The position numbers were made by a program, and so were the translations under genes. Positions 1 through 8,623 of a stretch of DNA of 20,118 bases are shown piece by piece. This DNA comes from a bacterium. Its GTDB lineage: Bacteria > ARS69. Positions within the stretch are counted from its first letter, which is position 1. Each line of letters starts with the position of its first letter. The notes below the pieces were generated by a model that was given only the letters and a program-made list of their open reading frames with translations, searched no databases and was not told the DNA's origin. The DNA is taken from NCBI GenBank assembly GCA_025774805.1, contig JALGZR010000072.1, forward strand, positions 1 through 20,118, written 5' to 3'.

Positions 1-763
1 TCCTTTGCGTCTCAGAAGTTCTTTGCACAAACCTCTGATAACCGCTCCGGACGGGCATTTCGAGTGTTTTATGCCCTCAACTCACTTCCAATCGCGCTTG
101 TCCTGGGTCTAGAGAAGGCGCTCGTAGTGATCCTGAAGGAGACGGTAGAGGGGGGAGGATTCGGGACGCCGGGGACGGTAGACGGCACTCGAACCCATGC
201 CGGCCCGAGGGTATCAGGATCCGTGCCAATCAATCAGCCGTACCCGAGAGGCTGCGCCCGAGCCTTGCTGGCCTCAGTCGTTCCTCCTTGTTTCCGACTT
301 CCCTTCAGAATGGCTTAACTGCGGGCATTTTGCATGACAAAGTGCCCGCTATGTATACACGCGTGGCAAGGGTCCCGGACCACTCGTTCTTTCTGTCACT
401 CATCTACACGGACTCGTTCTACGGAGATCGTTCGCGGCGATAGGCCGGACCCGAGAGGGTGCCGGTCAGGGCGAGGAGGAGCGCTGTGCCGGGGCCCGCG
501 CCGGCCCGGACTCGGGGGCGGGACGGGCGAATCCTCCACGGCGGGGCGATCAAGGGCACGGGGGGCTCCCCGGGGCGCGGGATGCGGAGTCGGACACACT
601 CTCTCTCACCGGATAGGACGGGCGGAGCGCGCATTGCGTTCGGTCGGGAACTCCGGCCGGGCCGGGTCGGTTCTCCGGAGGGAGGCGGGCCCGACGGGAG
701 CTCGACGGTTGCCCCTCGACAGCGTAATTCTCGCAATGCAATGTACTTAGGGAGGGGGCGCGG
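1..763. other. Non-coding region with no convincing gene
   Basis: No reading frame here looks like a real protein. The candidates (64-318, 334-750 on the plus strand and several on the minus strand) are short, rich in Arg/Gly/Pro, overlap each other in several frames and have no recognisable domain. The first about 350 bases are clearly less GC-rich (the first 60 bases are about 50% G+C) than the rest of the window, and GC rises steeply after about 420. The region holds two inverted repeats: GGGCAT/ATGCCC at 53-58 and 71-76, and a stronger hairpin at 321-349. It ends at the promoter of the downstream operon. It could be the 3' flank of an upstream transcription unit, a decayed gene, or an unannotated RNA; the sequence alone does not decide. 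Confidence 0.6.
321..349. other. Stem-loop in the upstream intergenic region
   Basis: A near-perfect inverted repeat: GCGGGCA at 321-327 pairs with TGCCCGC at 343-349. The stem continues through a T-G wobble, three T-A pairs and a G-C pair to leave a 5-base loop at 333-337, giving about 12 pairs. No T-run follows on either strand, so it is not a textbook intrinsic terminator, although it could end transcription coming from outside the window. A weaker repeat with the same GGGCAT arm lies at 53-76. Confidence 0.45.
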
Positions 764-792
764 TTGACACTCCGCTCCCGTCCGGCTACCTT
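764..792 (+). promoter_or_regulatory. Sigma70-type promoter for the S55 peptidase operon
   Basis: A perfect -35 box TTGACA lies at 764-769 and a -10 box TACCTT (4 of 6 consensus) at 787-792, separated by exactly 17 bases. Transcription would start near 799, giving a leader of about 60 bases before the start codon at 858. It is placed directly ahead of a long, tightly packed plus-strand gene run, which supports its being real. Confidence 0.65.
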
Positions 793-857
793 TTCGGTTC
801 GGCCTCCGCTCCCGGCCGGTCGACTTCTTACATAGCTCCCACCGACGAAGGCGGCTC

Positions 858-2720
858 ATGCCCTCTTTTTACCGTCCCCTGCTCGTGCTCCTCCCCCTCG
901 CCGCGGGCGCCGGAATCGCGCTCGCCGACTCCCCCGAGCTCCGGGCCTTCCCGCCTCCCGCCTCGCTGTCCCTCGACGAGATCGAGCCGGGGATGATCGC
1001 CACCGCGCGGACCGTGATGAGGGGGACGGAAATCGAGGACGTCGAGCTGGAGATCGTCTCCGTGATCCACGGCGTCGGACCGGATCAGGACATGATCCTC
1101 GCGAAGGGAATCAGCGAGTCCCTCGAGCCCCACGGGATCGCCCGGGGAATGAGCGGGAGCCCGGTCTACGTGGGAGACAAGCTGATCGGGGCCCTGTCCG
1201 CCACCTGGTCCTTCTCCCTGGAGCCCTACGTCGGGATCACGCCGGTCCTCCAGATGGCGCGCGAAGCGGCCTGGGGCTTCGCCCACGCCGGGGAAAAGGC
1301 CGACGCGGCACGACGGCCGGACGGTCGGCTCCCGGGCGGAGCGGAACCGCGATCCGGCCTCTGGCCTCGCGACGACCCATACGACCGCCCCGACGGGAGG
1401 GCCCGCGATCCCCTGCGGTCCGGGCCCGCCCCCACTCCGACCCCCTCCGGCTTCGCTCCCATCGGCGCGCCGCTCGTGCTCTCCGGATTCGATCGCCGCC
1501 TGGTGAGCCTCGCCGCCGATCTGTTCGAGCCGTGGGGATTCACCGTGGCGGAGGGGGGAGTGGCCGGCCGGACGCAGCGCGGCGGCGCGATCCAGCCGGG
1601 GGCGACCCTCGGGGTCCGCCTCGCCGGAGGCGACGTGGACATGACGGCGATCGGGACCGTGACCTGGATCGACGGGGATCGGGTCCACGGCTGGGGTCAT
1701 CCGTTCTTCCAGATGGGCGAAGTGGAGATGCCCCTCGTCTCCGGGTACGTGCACTCGATCATCCCGAGCCGTCTTCTCTCGTTCAAGCTCGCGAGCGGTG
1801 CGGAGGTGGTGGGAACCGCGATCGGAGATCGGAGGTCCGGCATCTTCGGCCGGCTGGGCGTCGAGCCCCGTCTCGTGCAGTTCGATCTGTCCGTGACGCG
1901 ATTCGGCGCGACCGAGACGTATCACTACGAAATCGTGAGGAATCGCTTCCTCGGGTCGACCTTGGTCGGTCTGGCGGCGGCGAACTCGGTGCTCTCCCGA
2001 GGGGGCACTCTCTCCGAGGAGACGATTCGCTTCCGCCAACGCATCGTTCTCGATGACGGGCGGGAGACGAGCGTCGAGACCCTCTTCACCGGCGACCGGA
2101 CGATCGCCCAGATCGTCCGGATTCTCTCCGACATCACGCGTCTGATCGCCACGAATCCCTTCGAAGACGTCGATGTCGATCGCATCGAGGCGGAGCTCGT
2201 CTACGAGTCGGGAATCCGGGCGGCGTTTCTCACGGAGGTCGCCATCGACGAGGACCTCCCCGCACCCGGGGACGTGTTGCGGGGATCCTACACGCTCCGC
2301 GACTATCGCGGTGACGAGAGCCGGCACCGCTTCACGGTCCCGATCCCCGAAGATGCCCGAGAGGGGCGCCACCTTCTTCTCGTCGGCGACGCCCGGACCG
2401 CGGAGCAATACGAGGCCGAGCGGGATCCGCGATCGTTCGGCCCCCGCACTCTCGACGAGTACCTGGAGCGACTCGCGACCCTCCGGCGCACCGACCAGAT
2501 TCACGTCCACCTCTACCGGTCCTCCCCCGGCGTGCTGATCGACGGCCGACCGCTGCCCGACCTCCCTCCCACGGCGATGTCGATTCTGCGGGGACCCGCG
2601 CGCACCGGCATCCAGGCCGGGCTACCCGCCGAGCTCGTGCACGAAGCTCGTCTGCCCGCGGGCAAGTTCATCCAGGGGGGGCACACCGTCCTGTTCGAAG
2701 TCCAAAAGGAGAAACCGTGA
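858..2720 (+). CDS. Exported SpoIVB-type (S55 family) serine peptidase domain protein
   Basis: A 620-residue protein with a signal peptide (about residues 1-23, hydrophobic core then ALA before Asp). Residues 40-140 match the S55 pattern: an EIEPGM start, then GMSGSP at 97-102, whose Ser99 sits where the nucleophile of trypsin-like GDSGGP lies, followed by VYVGDKLIGALS. A second conserved block around 265-300 holds GWGHPF with His281, the likely catalytic His. A Pro/Arg/Gly-rich linker (about 143-200) separates the two. The C-terminal part (about 440-620) is probably beta-rich and unassigned. In Bacillus SpoIVB the His comes before the Ser, as I recall; here the order is reversed, as in related proteins of other phyla. 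The ATG is chosen for its GAAGG ribosome site six bases upstream and the signal peptide. It is first in the operon and its stop overlaps the next gene by 4 bases. The substrate is unknown. Confidence 0.85.
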   Translation: MPSFYRPLLVLLPLAAGAGIALADSPELRAFPPPASLSLDEIEPGMIATARTVMRGTEIEDVELEIVSVIHGVGPDQDMILAKGISESLEPHGIARGMSGSPVYVGDKLIGALSATWSFSLEPYVGITPVLQMAREAAWGFAHAGEKADAARRPDGRLPGGAEPRSGLWPRDDPYDRPDGRARDPLRSGPAPTPTPSGFAPIGAPLVLSGFDRRLVSLAADLFEPWGFTVAEGGVAGRTQRGGAIQPGATLGVRLAGGDVDMTAIGTVTWIDGDRVHGWGHPFFQMGEVEMPLVSGYVHSIIPSRLLSFKLASGAEVVGTAIGDRRSGIFGRLGVEPRLVQFDLSVTRFGATETYHYEIVRNRFLGSTLVGLAAANSVLSRGGTLSEETIRFRQRIVLDDGRETSVETLFTGDRTIAQIVRILSDITRLIATNPFEDVDVDRIEAELVYESGIRAAFLTEVAIDEDLPAPGDVLRGSYTLRDYRGDESRHRFTVPIPEDAREGRHLLLVGDARTAEQYEAERDPRSFGPRTLDEYLERLATLRRTDQIHVHLYRSSPGVLIDGRPLPDLPPTAMSILRGPARTGIQAGLPAELVHEARLPAGKFIQGGHTVLFEVQKEKP

Positions 2721-4870
2721 AGGAACGTGTGGCCATCGTCGGGATCGTCGCCGCCCTCGTCACGCTGACCTCCCCCGCTGCGGGCGTCACCACGAAGTAC
2801 TTCATCCACGACACCGCCGAGGAGCTCCAGGCCGGGAAACCCCTCGGGGTCTCGATCATGAGCGAGGGCACGCTCCGGCTCGCTCCTGCAATCGAGCTTC
2901 TGGCCGAGCCCGAGGAGCCCTACCTATGGGATCTGGCGGTCGCCCCCGACGGCCGGGACGTCTATCTGGGCACCGGCGACGACGGTTGGGTCCTCCGGGT
3001 CCGGGGAAGAGACGCGGATCGGTTCTTCCAGTGCGCGGCCATGGAGGTGCTGTCCCTCCTCACCGACGAGTCGGGACGGGTGTTCGCCGGTACGATGCCC
3101 GAGGGATTCGTCTACCGAATCGACCCGGACGGAACGGGTGAGCTCCTGTTCGACGCGGACGAGCAGTACGTGTGGGATCTGACGCTCGGACCGGACGGGA
3201 AGATCTACGCCGGCTACGGTCCGGAAGCGGTCGTCTATCGCATCGATCCCGAGACAGGGCAGAGTGAGCGGTTCTATGAGGTGGACGATCACCACGTCGT
3301 GAGCCTCGCATTCGACGAGGCGGGCCGGCTGCTCCTGGGGACCGAGGGTCGGGGGCTCGTGATCCGAGTCGGACCGGACGGGCGCGGCCGGGTCCTTCAC
3401 GACACTCCGCACGCGGAGGTCGGAGCGGTCCTCGCCGGTCCGGGCGACGAGGTGTGGGCCGCGGCCTCGGCGGCGTCGGAGGCGCGCGAGGGGGCGACCC
3501 CCGAGAAGAACGCGGACGGGGCGGGACCCGAGGAGGCGGACGAGCCCGTGTTCGAGATCACTCCCGCCGGAGCGGGTCGCGGGGTCCTCTACCGGATCGA
3601 CGCGGAGGGCAACGCGACGCGGCTCTGGGAATCGGGACAGGGAGCGATCTACGCGCTCGCATGGGATCCGGGGGGCGATCTTTTGGCCACGACCGGCGAG
3701 GAGGGAGCCGTCTACGCGGTGGACCCGGAGGGAGGGGCGAGTCTCCTTCTCGATGCCGAGGCGGATCAGGTCGTCGGGATCGTTCCGGATCCGAAGGGCG
3801 ACGGGTTCTTTGTCGCATCCGCGAATCCCTCCCGGCTCGAACGCATGTCCTCCGGCTACGCCCGGGAGGGGACCTACGAGTCGGAGATCCTCGATGCCCG
3901 GCACCCCGCGCGCTGGGGAAGGATCGAGAGGGTCGGCGAAGGGAGCGGCGTGAGCCTCGCGGTGCGCACCGGCAACACCGACGAGCCGGACGTCACCTGG
4001 TCCGAGTGGGGCGAGGAGCTGCGTGAAGAGAGCGCCACCCTCTCCTCTTCGGAGAGGACGCGCTACCTGCAGTGGAGGATCACGCTGAATGGGGAGGGCT
4101 GGTCCACGCCGACGGTGCGGCGGGTCCGTGTCTCCGCGGTCGAGAACAACCTTCCGCCCATCGTGGGTCGGGTCGTGGTCGTGCCCGCCGGGAACCGATT
4201 CTACGATGACGTGCCCGAGCTGCGCCCGCGCCCGCTCTTTCAGAGCCTCCCCGGGGGGGTGAAGGTCCAGTACAGCTACGAAGGGGGAGGTGAAACAGAG
4301 CTTCCGCCCGAGCAGCGCGCGCCCTGGACCCAGGGAATGCGTCAGATCCACTGGGAGGCGATCGATCCGAACAACGACTTCCTCACCTACATTCTCGCCT
4401 ACCGGGCGGAGGACGAGGTGCGGTGGAAGGACTTCGCCGAGGACGTGGAGGGTCAGAACTTCACCTTCAACTCCAACGGAGTCCCCGACGGCGAGTATCG
4501 CATCCGGGTGACCGCGAGCGATCGGCGCTTCAATCCGGGGAACGAGCTGACCGCCTCGAAGGAGAGCGAGATCTTCCTCGTGGACAACTCCGCCCCCGGG
4601 TTCCGCGGGGTGAAGCACCGCCGAGAGACCGGAAGTGTCCACATCACGGGTGAGATCGTTGACGAGCTCTCCGACATCGTGCGCCTCGAGGTGTCGGTGA
4701 ACGGGGAGGACTGGCTCGACGAGCACCCCCGCGACGGCGTTTTCGACTCTCCGGGAGAGCGCTTCGAGGTGGACGTCGAGGCGCCGCCGGGGGCGGAGCA
4801 CTCGATCCTGCTGCGGGGAACCGATCTCGCCGGAAATCTCGGGACGACGCGGGTGCTGATCCGACCGTGA
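2717..4870 (+). CDS. Exported seven-bladed beta-propeller protein with C-terminal Ig/FN3-like domains
   Basis: A 717-residue protein with a signal peptide (about 1-23). From about residue 65 to 375 a unit of about 41 residues repeats: blades begin near 72, 113, 154, 196, 236, 313 and 354, with recurring patterns such as PDGKIYAG and VYRIDP. Seven units suggest a closed propeller. An acidic Ala/Glu/Gly-rich insert (about 250-283) lengthens blade five. Residues about 385-480 look like a beta-sandwich, 485-620 resemble fibronectin-type or Ig modules, and 625-717 form a last Ig-like module with a DLAGN motif. There are no obvious catalytic residues, so it is probably a binding or scaffold protein in the periplasm or on the surface. 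The GTG start overlaps the S55 stop in a GTGA tetranucleotide and has AAGGAG five bases upstream, so the two are probably translationally coupled and functionally linked. Confidence 0.8.
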   Translation: MKERVAIVGIVAALVTLTSPAAGVTTKYFIHDTAEELQAGKPLGVSIMSEGTLRLAPAIELLAEPEEPYLWDLAVAPDGRDVYLGTGDDGWVLRVRGRDADRFFQCAAMEVLSLLTDESGRVFAGTMPEGFVYRIDPDGTGELLFDADEQYVWDLTLGPDGKIYAGYGPEAVVYRIDPETGQSERFYEVDDHHVVSLAFDEAGRLLLGTEGRGLVIRVGPDGRGRVLHDTPHAEVGAVLAGPGDEVWAAASAASEAREGATPEKNADGAGPEEADEPVFEITPAGAGRGVLYRIDAEGNATRLWESGQGAIYALAWDPGGDLLATTGEEGAVYAVDPEGGASLLLDAEADQVVGIVPDPKGDGFFVASANPSRLERMSSGYAREGTYESEILDARHPARWGRIERVGEGSGVSLAVRTGNTDEPDVTWSEWGEELREESATLSSSERTRYLQWRITLNGEGWSTPTVRRVRVSAVENNLPPIVGRVVVVPAGNRFYDDVPELRPRPLFQSLPGGVKVQYSYEGGGETELPPEQRAPWTQGMRQIHWEAIDPNNDFLTYILAYRAEDEVRWKDFAEDVEGQNFTFNSNGVPDGEYRIRVTASDRRFNPGNELTASKESEIFLVDNSAPGFRGVKHRRETGSVHITGEIVDELSDIVRLEVSVNGEDWLDEHPRDGVFDSPGERFEVDVEAPPGAEHSILLRGTDLAGNLGTTRVLIRP

Positions 4871-4907
4871 GCACCCGGCGCGCGCCACGAGAGGACGGTA
4901 GGACCCC

Positions 4908-5462
4908 GTGAAGCGCCGGGCGGTTCTGCTCGACCGGGACGGCACGCTCAACGTGAATCCCTCGGCCTACGTGACCCGGCTGGAGGAGTTCGAGCCGATC
5001 GCCGGGGCGTTCGAGGCGGTGGGCCGGCTCTGTCGTGCGGGGTGGAGCGTCTCCGTCGTCACGAATCAATCGGGAATCGGGAAGGGCCTCGTCACGTCCG
5101 CGGCCGTCGGCGAGATCCACCGGGAGTGCGAACGACTCGCCGCCGCGCACGGAGGCGCGTTCGACGGGTTCTACGTCTGTCCCGACCTCCCCGGATTCGG
5201 CAGCGAGCTTCGCAAGCCCCTTCCCGGAATGCTGCTGGCCGCGGCCCGCGACCACGACTACGATCTCTTCCGATCCTACACGATCGGCGATTCGGAGCGG
5301 GACCTGGTCGCCGGGCGCGCCGCCGGCACGACGCCGCTTCTCGTCCTCACCGGACACGGCGAGCGGACCCGGCGGGAGACCGACCACCCGGAAGACCGGA
5401 CGTTCGCCAGCCTCGCCGAGGCGGTCGACTGGATCCTCACTCGCGCCGCGCCGCGCGGCTGA
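4908..5462 (+). CDS. HAD-IIIA phosphatase, D,D-heptose 1,7-bisphosphate phosphatase-like (GmhB family)
   Basis: A 184-residue cytoplasmic enzyme of the histidinol-phosphate/heptose-bisphosphate phosphatase group. Motif I is DRDGT (9-13, nucleophile Asp9 and acid/base Asp11), motif II is VTNQSGIGKG (51-60), the Lys is in RKP (102-104), and motif III is IGDSERD (126-132). The length and order match GmhB, which removes the C7 phosphate of heptose 1,7-bisphosphate during LPS or S-layer heptose synthesis. GmhB enzymes usually hold a zinc with CxH and CxC motifs just before RKP; here only Cys91 remains (CPDLPGFGSELRKP), so the zinc loop is lost and the substrate may differ. The GTG start has AGGA five bases upstream. 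It lies 37 bases after the propeller gene and 29 before a GT2 gene, which fits sugar-nucleotide or glycan work. Confidence 0.8.
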   Translation: MKRRAVLLDRDGTLNVNPSAYVTRLEEFEPIAGAFEAVGRLCRAGWSVSVVTNQSGIGKGLVTSAAVGEIHRECERLAAAHGGAFDGFYVCPDLPGFGSELRKPLPGMLLAAARDHDYDLFRSYTIGDSERDLVAGRAAGTTPLLVLTGHGERTRRETDHPEDRTFASLAEAVDWILTRAAPRG

Positions 5463-5491
5463 GTCCGTCGGGATCGATTCGGAGAGAGAGG

Positions 5492-6259
5492 ATGACCCAG
5501 GACGCTCCCGAGCTCACGGTCGTGATCCCCGCCTACAACGAGGAGGGCCGGTTGCTCCCCACGTTGGAGCGGATTTGGGAGTGGATGACGGCGGCGGCTC
5601 GACGGTTCGAGGTGATCATCGTCGATGACGGAAGCGAGGACGGGACGGTGGCGGTGGCCCGTGGGTTCGCGAACGGCCGGGACCGGGTGGAGGTCGTGGC
5701 GAGTCGGGAAAACCGCGGCAAGGGGGCGGCGGTGCGGGAGGGCTTCGCGCGGAGCCGGGGGGAGCTCGTGCTCTTCACCGACGCCGACCTGTCCACGCCG
5801 ATCGAGGAGATCGCTCCCATGCTCCGGGAGATCGAGGAGGGGGCCGACTTCGTTCTGGCCTCGCGAGGGCTCCCCGATTCGAGACTGGAGATCCGGCAGG
5901 CGTGGTACCGGGAGCGGATGGGGAAGACGTTCAACGTTTTGGTGAGATTGTGGACGGGAATCCCCTTCCGGGACACGCAGTGCGGGTTCAAGCTGATCCG
6001 GGGGGAGTTCGCCCGCGCCATCGCCGGGGAGATGATCGAGAACGGATTCTCGTTCGACGTGGAGCTGATCCTCCTCGCGGGCCGGCGCGGAATGGTCGTA
6101 CGCGAGCTTCCGGTGACCTGGCGGAACGATGAGCGGAGCCGGGTGGATCCCCTGACGGACTCGTGGAGAATGCTCCGGGCGCTCCCGGGCATCCTCCATC
6201 GCACGGGGCGCTACGGAAGCCGGAAGAGGCGTGGAAAGGACACGGAACATGCGACGTAG
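5492..6259 (+). CDS. Family 2 glycosyltransferase, polyprenyl/dolichyl-phosphate sugar synthase type
   Basis: A 255-residue GT-A fold enzyme. It shows PAYNEE (13-18), the nucleotide-binding DDGSEDGT (45-52), the metal-binding DADLSTP (97-103) and the QCGFK block (163-167) typical of dolichyl-phosphate glucosyl/mannosyltransferases (Alg5/DPM1-like). It has no C-terminal membrane anchor. It would transfer a sugar from a nucleotide donor to polyprenyl phosphate at the inner face of the cytoplasmic membrane. The start ATG is chosen because GGAGAGAGAGG lies just upstream and the family N-terminus (ELTVVIPAYNEE) begins a few residues later; the frame is open further upstream but that part is not homologous. 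Its end overlaps the start of the next gene by 11 bases, and that gene encodes a GT-C enzyme that could use its product. The exact sugar cannot be read from sequence. Confidence 0.88.
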   Translation: MTQDAPELTVVIPAYNEEGRLLPTLERIWEWMTAAARRFEVIIVDDGSEDGTVAVARGFANGRDRVEVVASRENRGKGAAVREGFARSRGELVLFTDADLSTPIEEIAPMLREIEEGADFVLASRGLPDSRLEIRQAWYRERMGKTFNVLVRLWTGIPFRDTQCGFKLIRGEFARAIAGEMIENGFSFDVELILLAGRRGMVVRELPVTWRNDERSRVDPLTDSWRMLRALPGILHRTGRYGSRKRRGKDTEHAT

Positions 6260-8612
6260 CGGTCCGATCGAGCGCGCCTACGGCGTGATCCTTCTCGCGA
6301 TCTTCGTCACGCTCGCGATCTCCTCGATGCGGGTCAAGAGCCCGACATTCGACGAGACGACGCACCTCGCCTCCGGAATCTCCTACGTGCAGACCGGGGA
6401 CTACCGGATGAACCCGGAGCACCCCGCCCTTCCCAAACGTCTGGCCGGCTGGGCCGCGACGGCCGCCGGCGCGCGGGTTCCGGCCGAATCGGAAGCCTGG
6501 GAAGAGGGCGAACAGTGGGACTTCGCCCGGGAGGTTCTCTACGAGGGCGATACGGACTGGCGTCGTATCGTCTTCGCGGGGCGGCTTCCGATGGTGATGA
6601 TCGGAGTCCTTCTCGGAGTCACGCTCTGGGTCTGGGCGCGGAGCCTGATCGGCGGCGGGGGAGCGGCCGTCGTGATCACGCTCTACGCGTTTTCGCCGAA
6701 CTTCCTCGCCCACACCCGTCTCGTCACCACGGACGTTCCGCTCGCCTTCACGGTCGTGGGAACGGCGGCCTGCCTCTGGGCCGCCTGGAGATCGGGGAGG
6801 CTGTCGTGGATCGTGGCCGCGGCGGCCTTCGTCGGGCTCTCCATGGCGACGAAGTACTCCGCCTTCTCCTACGGACCCGCCTGGGTGTTGCTGATCCTGA
6901 TTCCCTCCGAGAACCGGCCCTTTCGCCGCTCCCTCGTTCATCTCGTCGTTTTCGCCGTCGCGGCGGTGGTGTTCACGCTGTTCCTCGTTTCCGCAAGCTA
7001 CGGCTTTGCATTCGAGTGGGTCACGATCCGCGAGCTCGGAATGGCGGGACGCGGCGTCACTCCGGACGAGATGGGCATCCTCCGCCGTGTCCCCTACGAG
7101 ATGTTGGCCCTCATTCCCTGGCCCTCCGCGGCCTTCGCGGAGGGGTTGAAGGACGTCCTCCTCCACGTTTCCACGGGACACCCGGTGTATCTGGCGGGAA
7201 TGCGCGGGACGGAGGGGTGGTGGTGGTCCTCGCTGGTGACGCTGGGGGCAAAGACGCCGCTCCCGCTCTTGATTCTCGTCGTCCTGGCGATCGTGCTTCT
7301 GGTGAGATCCCCACGGGGCCGGGGGCGCGAGCTCGCGTTTCTGATCGTTCCCGTCGTCCTGGTGCTCGCGACGAACATGGCGGCGAAGCTCGGTCTCGGC
7401 GTCCGGCACCTCCTGCCGATCTACCCGTTCCTGATGCTTCTGGTGGCCTGGCCGCTGCGCGGGGGAAGCTTCACGGGAGGGGCGTACTCCTATGGCCTCC
7501 TGATCGTGGCGCTGCTCTGGCACGCGGGCGGAACGCTGCGGGCGCATCCCCACTACCTCGCCTTCTTCAACGAGGCGGTCGGGGGAGCCGGCGGAGGCTA
7601 TCGCCTGCTCGGGGACTCGAATCTCGACTGGGGACAGGATCTCTCCCTCGCGACGCAGCGATTGCGGGAGCGGGGGGCGAGCGGAGCGATCCTCTGTTAC
7701 TTCGGAACGGCGAGCCCCTTCGGGGAAGACTTCGAGTGGCAGATTCTCCCGCCGGCGCAGAGGGAAAGGAACCGGGATCCCTGGTCGGTCCTTCCGACGG
7801 AAGGGGAGCAGTGGCTCGCGATGAGCGCGACGAACCGCCAGGGTGTCTTCTACCGTGGCACCGGTTCGCAGAAGCCCTACTCGTGGCTCGAGGACGTCGA
7901 GCCGGAGGAGACCGTGGGAGGCTCGATCTTTCTCTATGAGATCTCGAACGAGGCCGCGGTGCACAAGGGACTTCTCCAGCTCTACCGGCGACACGGTCTG
8001 AGAGAAGAGGCGGGGGCCGCGTTGCGGCGCATCGTCCGACGCTGGAAGTACGACGCCGAGGCACGGCGTCAGCTCGTGAGGTTCCACCTGGAACGGGGGG
8101 AGTCCGAGGAGGCCGAGAACATCCTCTTCGCCATGCCGAATCCCGACCCGAGCGACGCCATCTGGCTCGCCGACATCCGGCTTCAGCGCGGTGACATCGA
8201 GGGCTCGATCGGCATCCTCGAGGGGACGATCAAGATGTTCCCCGACGATCACGAGTCGAAGAACGCCTTTGCGTGGTTCCTTCAGGACATCGAGCGCGAT
8301 CTGCCGAGGGCCCTGTCCATGATCGACGAGGCGCTTCGATGGGCCCCGGAGGATCCCTACTACCGGGACACGAAGGGGATGGTGCTTCTGAAGCTCGAGG
8401 AGCCGGACGCGGCGCTCGCGGAGTTCGACGCCGCCTTGGCCGCTCCGGAGGGGGACCTGCCGGCCATCCGCTGGCACCGGGTCTGGGCCCTGCGCGCGGC
8501 CGGTCGAAACTCCGAGGCGATTGCGGAAGCCAAGGCCCTCCGGGCCCGGGAAGAAGCGACGGTGGAGCTGCTCGAGGAGGTTGAGGCCTGGCTCTACGAC
8601 ATCGGGGAGTGA
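6249..8612 (+). CDS. GT-C membrane glycosyltransferase (ArnT/PMT-like) with C-terminal TPR domain
   Basis: A 787-residue polytopic protein. After the first membrane segment (about 11-27) comes a loop with FDETTH (Asp35-Glu36) and NPEHPALPKRL (55-65). This is the acidic pair and HP-x-L motif of GT39/ArnT-type enzymes, which take sugar from a polyprenyl phosphate outside the membrane. About ten hydrophobic segments run to about residue 440. A soluble region follows, and residues about 565-787 are helical repeats of TPR type (for example near 690-740: GMVLLKLEEPDAALAEFDAA). The TPR tail is expected in the periplasm and may bind partners. The ATG at 6249 has AAAGGA eight bases upstream and overlaps the GT2 stop; a GTG at 6231 in the same frame is less likely. 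The acceptor is unknown. Confidence 0.8.
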   Translation: MRRSGPIERAYGVILLAIFVTLAISSMRVKSPTFDETTHLASGISYVQTGDYRMNPEHPALPKRLAGWAATAAGARVPAESEAWEEGEQWDFAREVLYEGDTDWRRIVFAGRLPMVMIGVLLGVTLWVWARSLIGGGGAAVVITLYAFSPNFLAHTRLVTTDVPLAFTVVGTAACLWAAWRSGRLSWIVAAAAFVGLSMATKYSAFSYGPAWVLLILIPSENRPFRRSLVHLVVFAVAAVVFTLFLVSASYGFAFEWVTIRELGMAGRGVTPDEMGILRRVPYEMLALIPWPSAAFAEGLKDVLLHVSTGHPVYLAGMRGTEGWWWSSLVTLGAKTPLPLLILVVLAIVLLVRSPRGRGRELAFLIVPVVLVLATNMAAKLGLGVRHLLPIYPFLMLLVAWPLRGGSFTGGAYSYGLLIVALLWHAGGTLRAHPHYLAFFNEAVGGAGGGYRLLGDSNLDWGQDLSLATQRLRERGASGAILCYFGTASPFGEDFEWQILPPAQRERNRDPWSVLPTEGEQWLAMSATNRQGVFYRGTGSQKPYSWLEDVEPEETVGGSIFLYEISNEAAVHKGLLQLYRRHGLREEAGAALRRIVRRWKYDAEARRQLVRFHLERGESEEAENILFAMPNPDPSDAIWLADIRLQRGDIEGSIGILEGTIKMFPDDHESKNAFAWFLQDIERDLPRALSMIDEALRWAPEDPYYRDTKGMVLLKLEEPDAALAEFDAALAAPEGDLPAIRWHRVWALRAAGRNSEAIAEAKALRAREEATVELLEEVEAWLYDIGE

Positions 8613-8623
8613 GGGGCGACCTG

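Noticed and set aside
181-240. A tRNA-like T-arm on the minus strand (TTCGAGT loop near 186-192)
   Set aside because: The closing pair of the T-stem is G-G, no matching acceptor stem or anticodon arm can be drawn, and the 5' acceptor complement is absent.
64-318. Possible 84-residue protein at the left edge
   Set aside because: No ribosome site at a good distance, no domain, and the second half reads like random GC-rich translation; not supported as a gene.
828-2510. Long open frame of 560 codons on the minus strand
   Set aside because: It is the mirror of the S55 gene. Its product is rich in Arg/Gly/Asp/Pro with no domain, and its length is explained by high GC, which makes stop codons rare in the antisense frames.
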